From assembly GCF_001683915.1 (NCBI RefSeq), contig NZ_LXTT01000034.1, forward strand, positions 1 to 64,000: DNA of 64,000 nucleotides, given 5' to 3'. Below are positions 56,872 to 64,000 of the stretch, in pieces. Below the pieces are notes generated by a model that worked only from the letters and a program-made list of their open reading frames with translations, was not told the DNA's origin and did not search any database. The first letter of the stretch is position 1. Every line of letters starts with the position of its first letter. The stretch comes from Allomuricauda sp. CP2A (lineage in GTDB: Bacteria; Bacteroidota; Bacteroidia; Flavobacteriales; Flavobacteriaceae). The position numbers and the translations under genes are program-made.

Positions 56872-57207
56872 ATGAAAAATATCGATACGGCTTTTTTGAA
56901 AAGTTTGGAGCTTTTGATGAAAGAACATTACCAAACCTTGCAACCAAAAAAAGGAGGTTCTGGTGTGGAGTATTTTCACGTTAAAGGCCACCAAGACCTG
57001 CTATTTCATATTGAAGCCATGATCAATGTCTGCGTTTTGGCCTTGGGAAATCCCAATATGGAAGAACACAAAAACATTAGGGAGCCTCATGTACACGTCC
57101 AGACCGTTTTGGAGGTGGCAGCCCAGCTTATTCCTTTTGAGGAAGCTGAGCTTTTGGACCAAATGCGGGAACTTATTTGGAAGATTGAGGATGAACAAGA
57201 GGGATAA
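56872..57207 (+). CDS. Hypothetical protein, 111 residues
   Basis: Starts at the ATG at 56872 (MKNIDTAFLKSLELLMKEH). Predicted mostly helical and acidic, with a short EYFHVKGHQDLLFHIEAMINVC core and a His pair in EPHVHVQTVLEVA. No family recognised. It stands between the GreA-like gene and the convergent arfB. Confidence 0.65.
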   Translation: MKNIDTAFLKSLELLMKEHYQTLQPKKGGSGVEYFHVKGHQDLLFHIEAMINVCVLALGNPNMEEHKNIREPHVHVQTVLEVAAQLIPFEEAELLDQMRELIWKIEDEQEG

Positions 57208-57210
57208 ACT

Positions 57211-57615
57211 TCACCCAACATCCGGCGGTTTGCGTTTGGCCTTCTTCTCCGCAGCCTTCTTTTTGGATTTCAATCGTTTTTCAATGGAAGATTTGGTAGG
57301 TTTTGTGGGCTTTCTTTTTTTGGGAACCGCCAAGCCCTTTTTCAATACCTCGAAAAACCGTTTTACCACCAATTCCTTGTTTTTGTGTTGACTTCGGGCC
57401 TCATCGCATTGCAACATTAGGACACCATCATTGGTGATTCTGGTCTTCAATTTTTGAAGCAGGCGCTCTTTTTCCACATCGGATAGACCTTCGGAAGCAG
57501 GAACATCAAAAGACAGTTCCACTTTGGATGAAACCTTGTTCACATGCTGCCCACCAGCACCACTGCTTCGCACGGCCTTAAATTGTAATTCGCTATGGAC
57601 TTGTTGTTTGTTCAC
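57211..57615 (-). CDS. arfB: Alternative ribosome-rescue factor ArfB (YaeJ-like)
   Basis: A 134-residue peptidyl-tRNA hydrolase that frees stalled ribosomes lacking a stop codon. The catalytic GGQ is in SSGAGGQHVNKVSSKVEL. The C-terminal tail is very basic (KKRKPTKPTKSSIEKRLKSK onward), suited to entering the mRNA channel. The start is a GTG within the end of the ABC ATPase gene (23-nt overlap). Confidence 0.93.
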   Translation of the reverse strand: MNKQQVHSELQFKAVRSSGAGGQHVNKVSSKVELSFDVPASEGLSDVEKERLLQKLKTRITNDGVLMLQCDEARSQHKNKELVVKRFFEVLKKGLAVPKKRKPTKPTKSSIEKRLKSKKKAAEKKAKRKPPDVG

Positions 57616-58588
57616 CCTGAAGACGCCTATTGATGGTCTTCAAAGATACATTAAGAAAAATGGTGTCGCCCAACTTTCGCTTTTTTGGGGTGTTGAAATA
57701 CAACAGCGTCCCATCTTCCGCCTTGCCTATGTTGAGGTAATGACTTCCCTTGAAGAAGGAATGGGTCAGTTCCACTTTCATCCCTGAACTTTTGGAAACC
57801 TTGAATTCATGTGGATACACCAGCACCGTCTTGTCGAGTTGGGAATAGGACTTCAACAATTTAATGGGAACCTTGCTTACCTCACCAAACAAGCTGGCGG
57901 TGTAATGGTTGGGTGGATTATTGTATAGTTTCTTGGTTTTTTGATGGGCAATGATCTTACCCTTCTCCAAAATAAGGGTTCGTTCCGCATACGGAAGCAC
58001 ATCACTGGGATCGTGACTTGCCGTGAGCACGGTAATCCCCTTTTCTTTTAGATGGATAAACAGATTTTTTCGGAGGGAGTTCCGTTTAAAGTTATCAATG
58101 TGGCCAAAAGGTTCGTCCAACAAAAGAATTTCGGGTTCTTGGGCCAAGACCCGGGCCAGGGCCACGCGTTGTTGTTGCCCACCGCTGAGGTTCTTCACCT
58201 TGGTGTTGGCATAGACTTCCAATTCAATCAGCGCCAAAAGTTCAGCAATCCTGTCTTCGTGGGTCTCCCGCTCAAAAACCGATAAATGTTGCCCAATATT
58301 TTCCGCAACGGTAGTATACGGCATCAAATCAAAATCTTGGGAGAGGTATTTCATGTACGATTCTCCCGGAACCAGATTGAAATTGGGCCCCAATGCCTCT
58401 TTTTCACCCCAAAAAATGGAACCGTTTTCCACATGCAAAAGACCGTAGATGATTTTCAGGAGCGTGCTCTTGCCCGAACCGCTTTCGCCCATCAGGGCCA
58501 CATGTTCACCCGGGGACACTTCAAAGGAAATGTCCTCCAAAATAGGTTTGGATTTATACTGAAATGAAGGGATGTGAACTTTGAGCAT
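57593..58588 (-). CDS. ABC transporter ATPase with C-terminal TOBE-like domain, no adjacent permease
   Basis: A 331-residue ATPase. Walker A is GESGSGKST, the signature [14 protein letters not shown] and Walker B ILLLDEPFGHID. After about residue 225 there is a regulatory tail of about 100 residues with two short beta-rich repeats, like the TOBE domain of Fbp/Pot-type import ATPases. No permease or binding-protein gene is adjacent, so its partner must be elsewhere. An import role is possible but unproven. Confidence 0.87.
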   Translation of the reverse strand: MLKVHIPSFQYKSKPILEDISFEVSPGEHVALMGESGSGKSTLLKIIYGLLHVENGSIFWGEKEALGPNFNLVPGESYMKYLSQDFDLMPYTTVAENIGQHLSVFERETHEDRIAELLALIELEVYANTKVKNLSGGQQQRVALARVLAQEPEILLLDEPFGHIDNFKRNSLRKNLFIHLKEKGITVLTASHDPSDVLPYAERTLILEKGKIIAHQKTKKLYNNPPNHYTASLFGEVSKVPIKLLKSYSQLDKTVLVYPHEFKVSKSSGMKVELTHSFFKGSHYLNIGKAEDGTLLYFNTPKKRKLGDTIFLNVSLKTINRRLQGEQTTSP

Positions 58589-58617
58589 ATTAAAATGAGG
58601 AATCCGTGTAAACCCTG

Positions 58618-60771
58618 TTAGTCCTTAAATTCTTTGAGTACCGCCTGATTGGGCAATTCATTGAACCCCATATTATAAAACGTAAACCCAAAAATATCGG
58701 CATATTGCTCAATGGTCTTGCTTACCGGGGTTCCTGCCCCGTGGCCGGCATTGGTCTCAATCCGAATCAAAGTAGGATTGTCTCCTGCCTGCTTTTCCTG
58801 AAGTTCAGCCGCAAACTTAAAACTGTGGGCAGGGACTACGCGATCATCATGGTCGCCCGTGGTCACCAAGGTGGCCGGGTACTCCGTACCCTCTTTTATA
58901 TTGTGAACCGGGGAATACCCTTTTAAATAGTTGAACATTTCCGCACTATCCTCCGATGTGCCATAATCATAGGCCCATCCCGCGCCCGCGGTAAAGGTGT
59001 GGTAGCGGAGCATGTCCAAAACGCCCACAGCAGGTAATGCCACTTGCATCAAATCTGGTCTTTGGATCATGGTGGCTCCCACGAGAAGTCCACCGTTGGA
59101 CCCACCCCGAATGGCCAAATATTCTTTGGAAGTGTATTTGTTCTCAATGAGGTATTCCGCAGCGGCGATAAAATCATCAAAAACATTCTGCTTTTGGAGT
59201 TTTGTTCCCGCCAAATGCCATTTTTTACCGTACTCACCACCACCCCTAAGATTGGGAACCGCGTACACACCTCCTTGTTCCATCCAAACGGCATTGACAA
59301 TGCTGAAGGAAGGGGTTAAACTGATGTTGAAACCCCCATAACCATATAAAATCGTTGGATTTTTGCCGTTGAGTTCCAGTCCTTTTTTATAGGTGATGAT
59401 CATGGGCACTTGGGTGCCGTCCTTGGAGGTATAGAAGATCTGCTTGGATTCATAATCCTCTGGATTAAAATCGATTTGGGGTTTCCAATACTGTTCGTAT
59501 TCCCCCGTTTTCACATCATATTTGTACAAAGAACTTGGGGTATTGTAATTGGTGAAGAAGAAATAAAATTCTTTTTCCTCCTTTTTTCCTCCAAAACCAC
59601 CAGCGCTTCCCACACCGGGCAGCTCCACTTCACGTACCAAATTGCCCTCATAATCATATTGCAGTACTTTGGAAATGGCATCTACCATATATTCTGCAAA
59701 GAGGTAGCCACCTCCGGTTCCCACTGTGAGCACATTTTCCGTCTCAGGGATGAGATCTTGCCAGTTTTCTGGGGCCGGGTTGGAAGCATCAACCACCACC
59801 ACTTTTTTGTTGGGGGCATTTCGGTCAGTGACCAGAAATAATTTTGACCCTTCATTGTCAACAACGTTTGTATCGGAATCCGTATCGTCCAAAATGGTGA
59901 CAAGCTCGGGATTCTCTTGGGTCAAATCCATCATAAACAGCTTGTTGCCCGAAGTGGAAACCGAAGCCGAAATGAACAAATAATTTTCATCCTCAGAAAC
60001 CGAACCCCAAACATAGCGATGTTTTTCCTCTGGAATCCCGCCAAAAATGACCTCATCCTCGGATTGGGGTGTGCCCAATTTGTGATAGTACAATTTGTGC
60101 TGGTCCGTTTTGGCCGATAGTTCGCTTCCTTCGGGTTTGTCATAACTGGAATAGAAGAAGCCCTCGTTTCCTTTCCACGAAATGCCACTGAACTTAATGT
60201 CCACCAGCGTATCTTCAACAACTTCAATGGTTTCCGCATCAATGACGATGGCCTTCCGCCAGTCGCTACCGCCTTCGGAGATAAGATAGGCCGCTTTGGA
60301 ACCGTCTTTGGTGAAGTTGAGTCCCATTAACGAAGTGGTGCCATCCTCCGAAAAGGTATTCGGGTCCAAAAACACTTCCTCTTCGCCACCTTCTTTCTTG
60401 CGGTAGACCACATATTGGTCCTGCAATCCGTTGTTCTTGTAGTAATAGGTGTAATCGCCTTCCTTGAAAGGTGAGCCTACTTTTTCGTAGTTCCATAGTT
60501 TTTCGAGTCGATTTTTCAGGTCTTCCCGAAAAGGAATTTTTTCCAAATACCCAAACGTGGTGGCATTTTGTTGTTTCACCCAAGCCTCGGTTTCGGCACT
60601 TCGGTCGTCTTCCAACCAACGGTAAGGGTCAGGAACTTCTGTTCCAAAATACGTATCTACGGTATCAACTTTTTGGGTAGTGGGGTAATTCACGGTAATA
60701 GGTTCTCTTTTAGGAGTGGTTTGACATGCAGCAAACAAGACTACAACAGTCAATAGGCTTGCGGTTCTCAT
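58618..60771 (-). CDS. Prolyl oligopeptidase (S9A), lipoprotein
   Basis: A 717-residue serine peptidase that cuts short peptides after proline. A lipobox LFAAC (Cys16) suggests envelope anchoring. An N-terminal seven-bladed propeller (about 80-430) gates an alpha/beta-hydrolase with Ser558 in GGSNGG, Asp642 in DHDDRVVP and His677 in NAGHGAG, matching the spacing of the porcine enzyme. Confidence 0.96.
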   Translation of the reverse strand: MRTASLLTVVVLFAACQTTPKREPITVNYPTTQKVDTVDTYFGTEVPDPYRWLEDDRSAETEAWVKQQNATTFGYLEKIPFREDLKNRLEKLWNYEKVGSPFKEGDYTYYYKNNGLQDQYVVYRKKEGGEEEVFLDPNTFSEDGTTSLMGLNFTKDGSKAAYLISEGGSDWRKAIVIDAETIEVVEDTLVDIKFSGISWKGNEGFFYSSYDKPEGSELSAKTDQHKLYYHKLGTPQSEDEVIFGGIPEEKHRYVWGSVSEDENYLFISASVSTSGNKLFMMDLTQENPELVTILDDTDSDTNVVDNEGSKLFLVTDRNAPNKKVVVVDASNPAPENWQDLIPETENVLTVGTGGGYLFAEYMVDAISKVLQYDYEGNLVREVELPGVGSAGGFGGKKEEKEFYFFFTNYNTPSSLYKYDVKTGEYEQYWKPQIDFNPEDYESKQIFYTSKDGTQVPMIITYKKGLELNGKNPTILYGYGGFNISLTPSFSIVNAVWMEQGGVYAVPNLRGGGEYGKKWHLAGTKLQKQNVFDDFIAAAEYLIENKYTSKEYLAIRGGSNGGLLVGATMIQRPDLMQVALPAVGVLDMLRYHTFTAGAGWAYDYGTSEDSAEMFNYLKGYSPVHNIKEGTEYPATLVTTGDHDDRVVPAHSFKFAAELQEKQAGDNPTLIRIETNAGHGAGTPVSKTIEQYADIFGFTFYNMGFNELPNQAVLKEFKD

Positions 60772-60847
60772 TTTTATTGGATTGATTCGGATAAAAATAC
60801 CATAAAAACCGACAATGCCTATATACCGAAAATACCTTTAACGTATT

Positions 60848-61861
60848 TTATGAAATTGCTTCGGAAGCGTTGGGCACCAAATGATTCTCCACCAAATACT
60901 CCGCAATTTGCACTGCGTTGGTAGCGGCCCCTTTACGAAGGTTATCCGCCACGATCCACATATTTAAAGTGTTGGGATTGGTCTCATCCCTTCTAATACG
61001 GCCCACAAAAACCTCATCCTTGCCATTGGCAAACATAGGCATGGGGTACGTGTTGGTCTCGGGATTATCCTGAACAACAACTCCTGGGGTCTCGCTAAGC
61101 AGTTTTCGCACTTCGGAAAGGTCAAAATCGTTATGGAACTCCACATTCACTGATTCTGAGTGTCCACCTGCGGTGGGAATACGAACCGCGGTAGCCGTCA
61201 CCGAAAAGGTACGGTCATCCAATATTTTTTGGGGCTCACGGGCCAGTTTCATTTCTTCCTTGGTGTAGCCATTTTCCAAGAATACATCGCAATGGGGCAA
61301 TGCATTCCGGTTGATGGGATAAGGATAGGCCATTTCACCTTTAATGCCAGCAGCTTCGTTCTCCATTTGTTCCACGGCTTTTACGCCTGTCCCTGAAACG
61401 GACTGGTAAGTGGAAACGATGACACGTCTCATTTTGTATTTTTTGTGCAACGGATTCAACGCCATCACCAATTGGATGGTGGAGCAGTTGGGATTGGCAA
61501 TGATTTTGTCGGCTGCGGTCAATTCACTCGCATTGATTTCGGGCACCACCAACTTTTTGGTAGGGTCCATGCGCCATGCGGAGGAGTTGTCGATTACCGT
61601 GGTACCGACTTCGGCAAATTTTGGGGCCCACTCCAAAGAAGTGTCACCACCAGCCGAGAAAATGGCAATATCAGGTTGGGCCGCAACGGCATCTTCCAGT
61701 CCAATTACGGTATATTCCTCATTTTTATAGGTGAGTTTTTTGCCCACGGATCGTTCCGAGGCAACCAACAACAATTCGGTAATGGGGAAGTTGCGTTCTT
61801 CCAATACGTTCAACATGACCTCGCCAACCATTCCGGTGGCTCCAACAACTGCTACTTTCAT
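60848..61861 (-). CDS. asd: Aspartate-semialdehyde dehydrogenase
   Basis: A 337-residue NADPH enzyme of the lysine/threonine/methionine and diaminopimelate pathway. It has the N-terminal VAVVGATGMVGEVML, the active-site Cys in ANPNCSTIQLV, and the substrate-site RIPTAGGHSESVNVEF. Full length, monocistronic by context. Confidence 0.97.
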   Translation of the reverse strand: MKVAVVGATGMVGEVMLNVLEERNFPITELLLVASERSVGKKLTYKNEEYTVIGLEDAVAAQPDIAIFSAGGDTSLEWAPKFAEVGTTVIDNSSAWRMDPTKKLVVPEINASELTAADKIIANPNCSTIQLVMALNPLHKKYKMRRVIVSTYQSVSGTGVKAVEQMENEAAGIKGEMAYPYPINRNALPHCDVFLENGYTKEEMKLAREPQKILDDRTFSVTATAVRIPTAGGHSESVNVEFHNDFDLSEVRKLLSETPGVVVQDNPETNTYPMPMFANGKDEVFVGRIRRDETNPNTLNMWIVADNLRKGAATNAVQIAEYLVENHLVPNASEAIS

Positions 61862-61881
61862 TGTTTTATAATTTCTTGGGA

Positions 61882-61911
61882 CAAAGGTACGGTAGTCTTC
61901 GATTTAAACAA
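61882..61911 (-). promoter_or_regulatory. Candidate asd promoter
   Basis: Minus strand TTG (61911-61909), a 19-nt spacer, then TACCTTTG (61889-61882), a full match to the Bacteroidota pattern. Its ATG follows about 20 nt later. Confidence 0.65.
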
Positions 61912-61961
61912 GTATTTCCACATCCAATAATCAAAAAATAACAAAATGTTATAAATAAAAC

Positions 61962-61996
61962 AACCATCAATGTATCAGCGAAACACATTGATGGTT
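61962..61996 (-). terminator. Strong terminator downstream of mscL
   Basis: A perfect 12-bp stem, AACCATCAATGT/ACATTGATGGTT, with an 11-nt loop. T-rich tails on both strands mean it can end transcription in both directions. It separates mscL from asd. Confidence 0.85.
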
Positions 61997-62050
61997 TTTA
62001 AGGGTTATTAGTGATGTAGCGGGATGCTGAATTTATCAGCACCTACGATT

Positions 62051-62458
62051 TTATTTCTTCAACAAATCCCGAATTTCGGCCAAAAGCTCTTCCTGCGTAG
62101 GACCTTTTGGTGGTTCTGGAGCAGGCTCTTCTTTTTTCTTCATACGGTTCACGGCTTTTACGATCATGAACATCACAAAGGCAACAATGAGGAAGTCGAT
62201 GACATTGGTAAGGAATTGCCCATACATTACGGCGATTTCCCCAACGGTTTCCCCTGCATCGTTCACGGTTCCTTCGGTTATCACATATTTCAAATCGTTG
62301 AAATCTGATTTGAACAACAGACCGATCAACGGAGAAACAATCCCTCCGGTAAATGAGGAGACCACTTTGTTGAAAGCGGCACCCATGACGAAACCTACGG
62401 CAATATCCACCAGGTTTCCTTTCATGGCAAAGTCCTTAAATTCTTTTATAAATCCCAT
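62051..62458 (-). CDS. mscL: Large-conductance mechanosensitive channel
   Basis: A 135-residue channel that opens under membrane tension in osmotic downshock. The N-terminal amphipathic EFKDFAMKGNLVDIAVGFVMGAAFNKVV, two helices (about 15-45 and 75-97) and the Lys/Glu-rich C-terminal bundle (RDLLKK) are standard. Confidence 0.97.
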   Translation of the reverse strand: MGFIKEFKDFAMKGNLVDIAVGFVMGAAFNKVVSSFTGGIVSPLIGLLFKSDFNDLKYVITEGTVNDAGETVGEIAVMYGQFLTNVIDFLIVAFVMFMIVKAVNRMKKKEEPAPEPPKGPTQEELLAEIRDLLKK

Positions 62459-62533
62459 TTATAGTTAAGGTTTTGGTTAATAGGGAAACAAAATACTCAA
62501 AAATGGGATTGGTTGTGAGAAAAATGGGAAAAA

Positions 62534-63649
62534 TCAACCCGCTATAACCTCTCTTTTAACCCGTTGAGAGATAGCAGTAAGGATTTCATACGAGATGGTC
62601 TTGGCACCAGCCGCAAAATCTTCGGCTGAATTGCCCGATCCAAAGACAAGGGCTTCATCCCCTTCTTGGCAATCAATGCCGGTTACATCAACCATGATCA
62701 TATCCATACACACATTTCCAATGATAGGGGCTTTTTTGCCGTGGATAAGCACACTGGCCTTTCCATTGCCGTATTGCCTTCCAATACCGTCAGCATGACC
62801 CAAGGGAAGGGTGGCCGTTGTTCTGGCACTTTCCGAAGTATAGGCCCTGTTGTACCCCACGGTTTCATTTTCTCCGATATGGTGAATTTGGGATATGATC
62901 GTTTTTAACGAAGCAACAGGTCTCAGCTGGGCATCAATGTTGGCATCATTTCCATACCCATACAGGCCGATACCACTTCTCACCATTTCAAACTGTGCTT
63001 CGGGATAGTTGAGGATTCCCGAAGTGTTCAGCATGTGTCGCATGGGGGCATACCCCAATTTTTGGGTGAGTCCATCACTGATTCTTTTGAAGGCATTTAT
63101 TTGGTTGAGGCTGAAGGATTTCTCATCCAAATCTTCAGAGGCGGCCAAATGGGAAAACACAGAGGCCACTTTCACCGCCTTATTGCCTTTCAATTTTTCA
63201 GAAACAAAGTCCACATCGGTCTCATTGAAACCCAAACGGTTCAGTCCCGTATTGAATTTGATATGAACCGGATAATCTTTCTGATTTTTTGATTTAGCCA
63301 CTTGGAGAAACTCACTGAGAATCTTTCGGGAATACAGACTGGGCTCCAAGCATCGGTCTATGATCTCGTCAAAATTTGAGGGCAGGGGATGCAGCACCAA
63401 AATTGGGGTTTTTATTCCGGCGTCTCGCAACAACACCCCTTCCTTTACATAGGCTACGGCCAAATAGTCCACACCAAGTTGTTCCATTTTTTGGGCAATG
63501 GAAACCATGTCACTGCCGTAGGCAAAAGCCTTGACCACGGCCAAAAACTTGGTTTTTGGAGCTATTTTGGAGCGCAAATACGTATAGTTATGCTCCAAAG
63601 CCGTCAGGTCTATTTGTAAAGTGGTCTCCCCAATCTTACCCATCGGCAT
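62534..63649 (-). CDS. alr: Alanine racemase
   Basis: A 371-residue PLP enzyme that makes D-alanine for peptidoglycan. The PLP lysine is in FLAVVKAFAYGSD and the second-monomer catalytic Tyr in VGYNRAYTS. NVCMDMIMVDVTG is conserved. The tdk gene upstream overlaps its start by 14 nt. An internal ATG two codons down is also possible. Confidence 0.95.
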   Translation of the reverse strand: MPMGKIGETTLQIDLTALEHNYTYLRSKIAPKTKFLAVVKAFAYGSDMVSIAQKMEQLGVDYLAVAYVKEGVLLRDAGIKTPILVLHPLPSNFDEIIDRCLEPSLYSRKILSEFLQVAKSKNQKDYPVHIKFNTGLNRLGFNETDVDFVSEKLKGNKAVKVASVFSHLAASEDLDEKSFSLNQINAFKRISDGLTQKLGYAPMRHMLNTSGILNYPEAQFEMVRSGIGLYGYGNDANIDAQLRPVASLKTIISQIHHIGENETVGYNRAYTSESARTTATLPLGHADGIGRQYGNGKASVLIHGKKAPIIGNVCMDMIMVDVTGIDCQEGDEALVFGSGNSAEDFAAGAKTISYEILTAISQRVKREVIAG

Positions 63650-64000
63650 TTTTCTTTTTAGCGTCCACTTCTTCGGCTTTCACATCCATTTGTCTGACCT
63701 TTTCCCTGAGCATGGCTTTATAAAAAGCAGCCCGGCTCAAGGGTTCGTACTCCTCGATCTCGCCCAAAAGTACGAGCTTGTCATTGCTGGATTTTCTAAA
63801 GCTATAATTGGCCAAATTTCCCGTTCGGGTGCAAACGGCATGCACCTTGGTCACATATTCCGCAGTAGCCATAAGGGCAGGCATGGGTCCAAAGGGATTG
63901 CCCTTAAAATCCATATCCAGTCCGGCAACCACCACACGCACGCCACGATTGGCCAGATCGTTGCAGACCGTTACAATTTCATCGTCAAAAAATTGGGCCT
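63636..64000 (-). CDS. tdk: Thymidine kinase, 3' part (gene continues past the window edge)
   Basis: The frame is open to the last base. The visible 120-odd residues include QFFDDEIV and the lasso region VVAGLDMDFKGNPFGPMP of type II thymidine kinases, which phosphorylate thymidine in the salvage pathway. Where many relatives have a zinc CxxC after the lasso, this reads VCTRTG, with only one Cys, and the second Cys/His pair near the C-terminus is replaced in YEPLSRAAFYKAML. The P-loop lies outside the window. Confidence 0.88.
   Translation of the reverse strand, partial: AQFFDDEIVTVCNDLANRGVRVVVAGLDMDFKGNPFGPMPALMATAEYVTKVHAVCTRTGNLANYSFRKSSNDKLVLLGEIEEYEPLSRAAFYKAMLREKVRQMDVKAEEVDAKKKNADG

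Overview
The window is a chromosomal piece of a marine-type Flavobacteriaceae (Bacteroidota), close in gene content to Muricauda/Allomuricauda. The evidence is a TonB-receptor-like barrel with a carboxypeptidase-type N-terminal domain, the pdxA-yceD(DUF177)-rpmF-fabH-accB-accC block with ribE divergent beside it, rnpA next to an S41 peptidase, Bacteroidota-type -7 boxes (TAnnTTTG) before several genes, few Shine-Dalgarno sites, a tRNA without encoded CCA, and many ~800-residue double FtsX/MacB permeases. The window holds no rRNA, CRISPR array, insertion sequence, integrase or prophage gene that I can support.

Layout. 0.3-2.1 kb: rpiB, a His-rich CDF metal exporter and a GNAT acetyltransferase. 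2.3-4.1 kb: a compact restriction-modification pair (C5 cytosine methyltransferase plus an overlapping 202-residue probable nuclease). 4.1-6.6 kb: an overlapping DUF2157/DUF4401/GDYXXLXY membrane trio. 6.8-15 kb: a lipoprotein, a membrane protein, S41 peptidase, rnpA, M1 and S8 peptidases and an MBL hydrolase. 15-19 kb: a cation/proton antiporter and an SLC13 permease, both with RCK-type domains. 19-26 kb: lepA, an outer-membrane barrel, dus, a LolC/E-like permease and rbfA. 26.5-35 kb: a GH29 fucosidase, methylmalonyl-CoA epimerase, tRNA-Ile2, a Gfo/Idh/MocA oxidoreductase, an M14 peptidase, an Asp/Glu racemase, TauE/SafE and riboflavin synthase. 35-41 kb: pdxA through accC and an FAD oxidoreductase.

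The accessory highlight is 42.0-56.3 kb. A seven-gene minus-strand operon (TolC, HlyD-like adaptor, ATPase, three tandem double-FtsX permeases, second ATPase) lies divergent from an NtrC-type response regulator and its histidine kinase. The shared 202-bp gap carries a GG-N10-GC sigma-54-like element reading into the operon and a 9-bp-arm dyad about 100 bp upstream of it. I infer a dedicated, signal-induced MacAB-TolC-like exporter. From 56.3 kb to the end are a GreA-like protein, arfB, an orphan ABC ATPase, prolyl oligopeptidase, asd, mscL, alr and a partial thymidine kinase gene.

The non-coding DNA is also structured. Three short hairpins share the loop GAGCGNAGTCGA while their stems differ by compensating changes. 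A 596-bp gene-free stretch holds duplicated 96-bp and 42-bp blocks. A strong terminator plus nested dyads separates rpmF from fabH.
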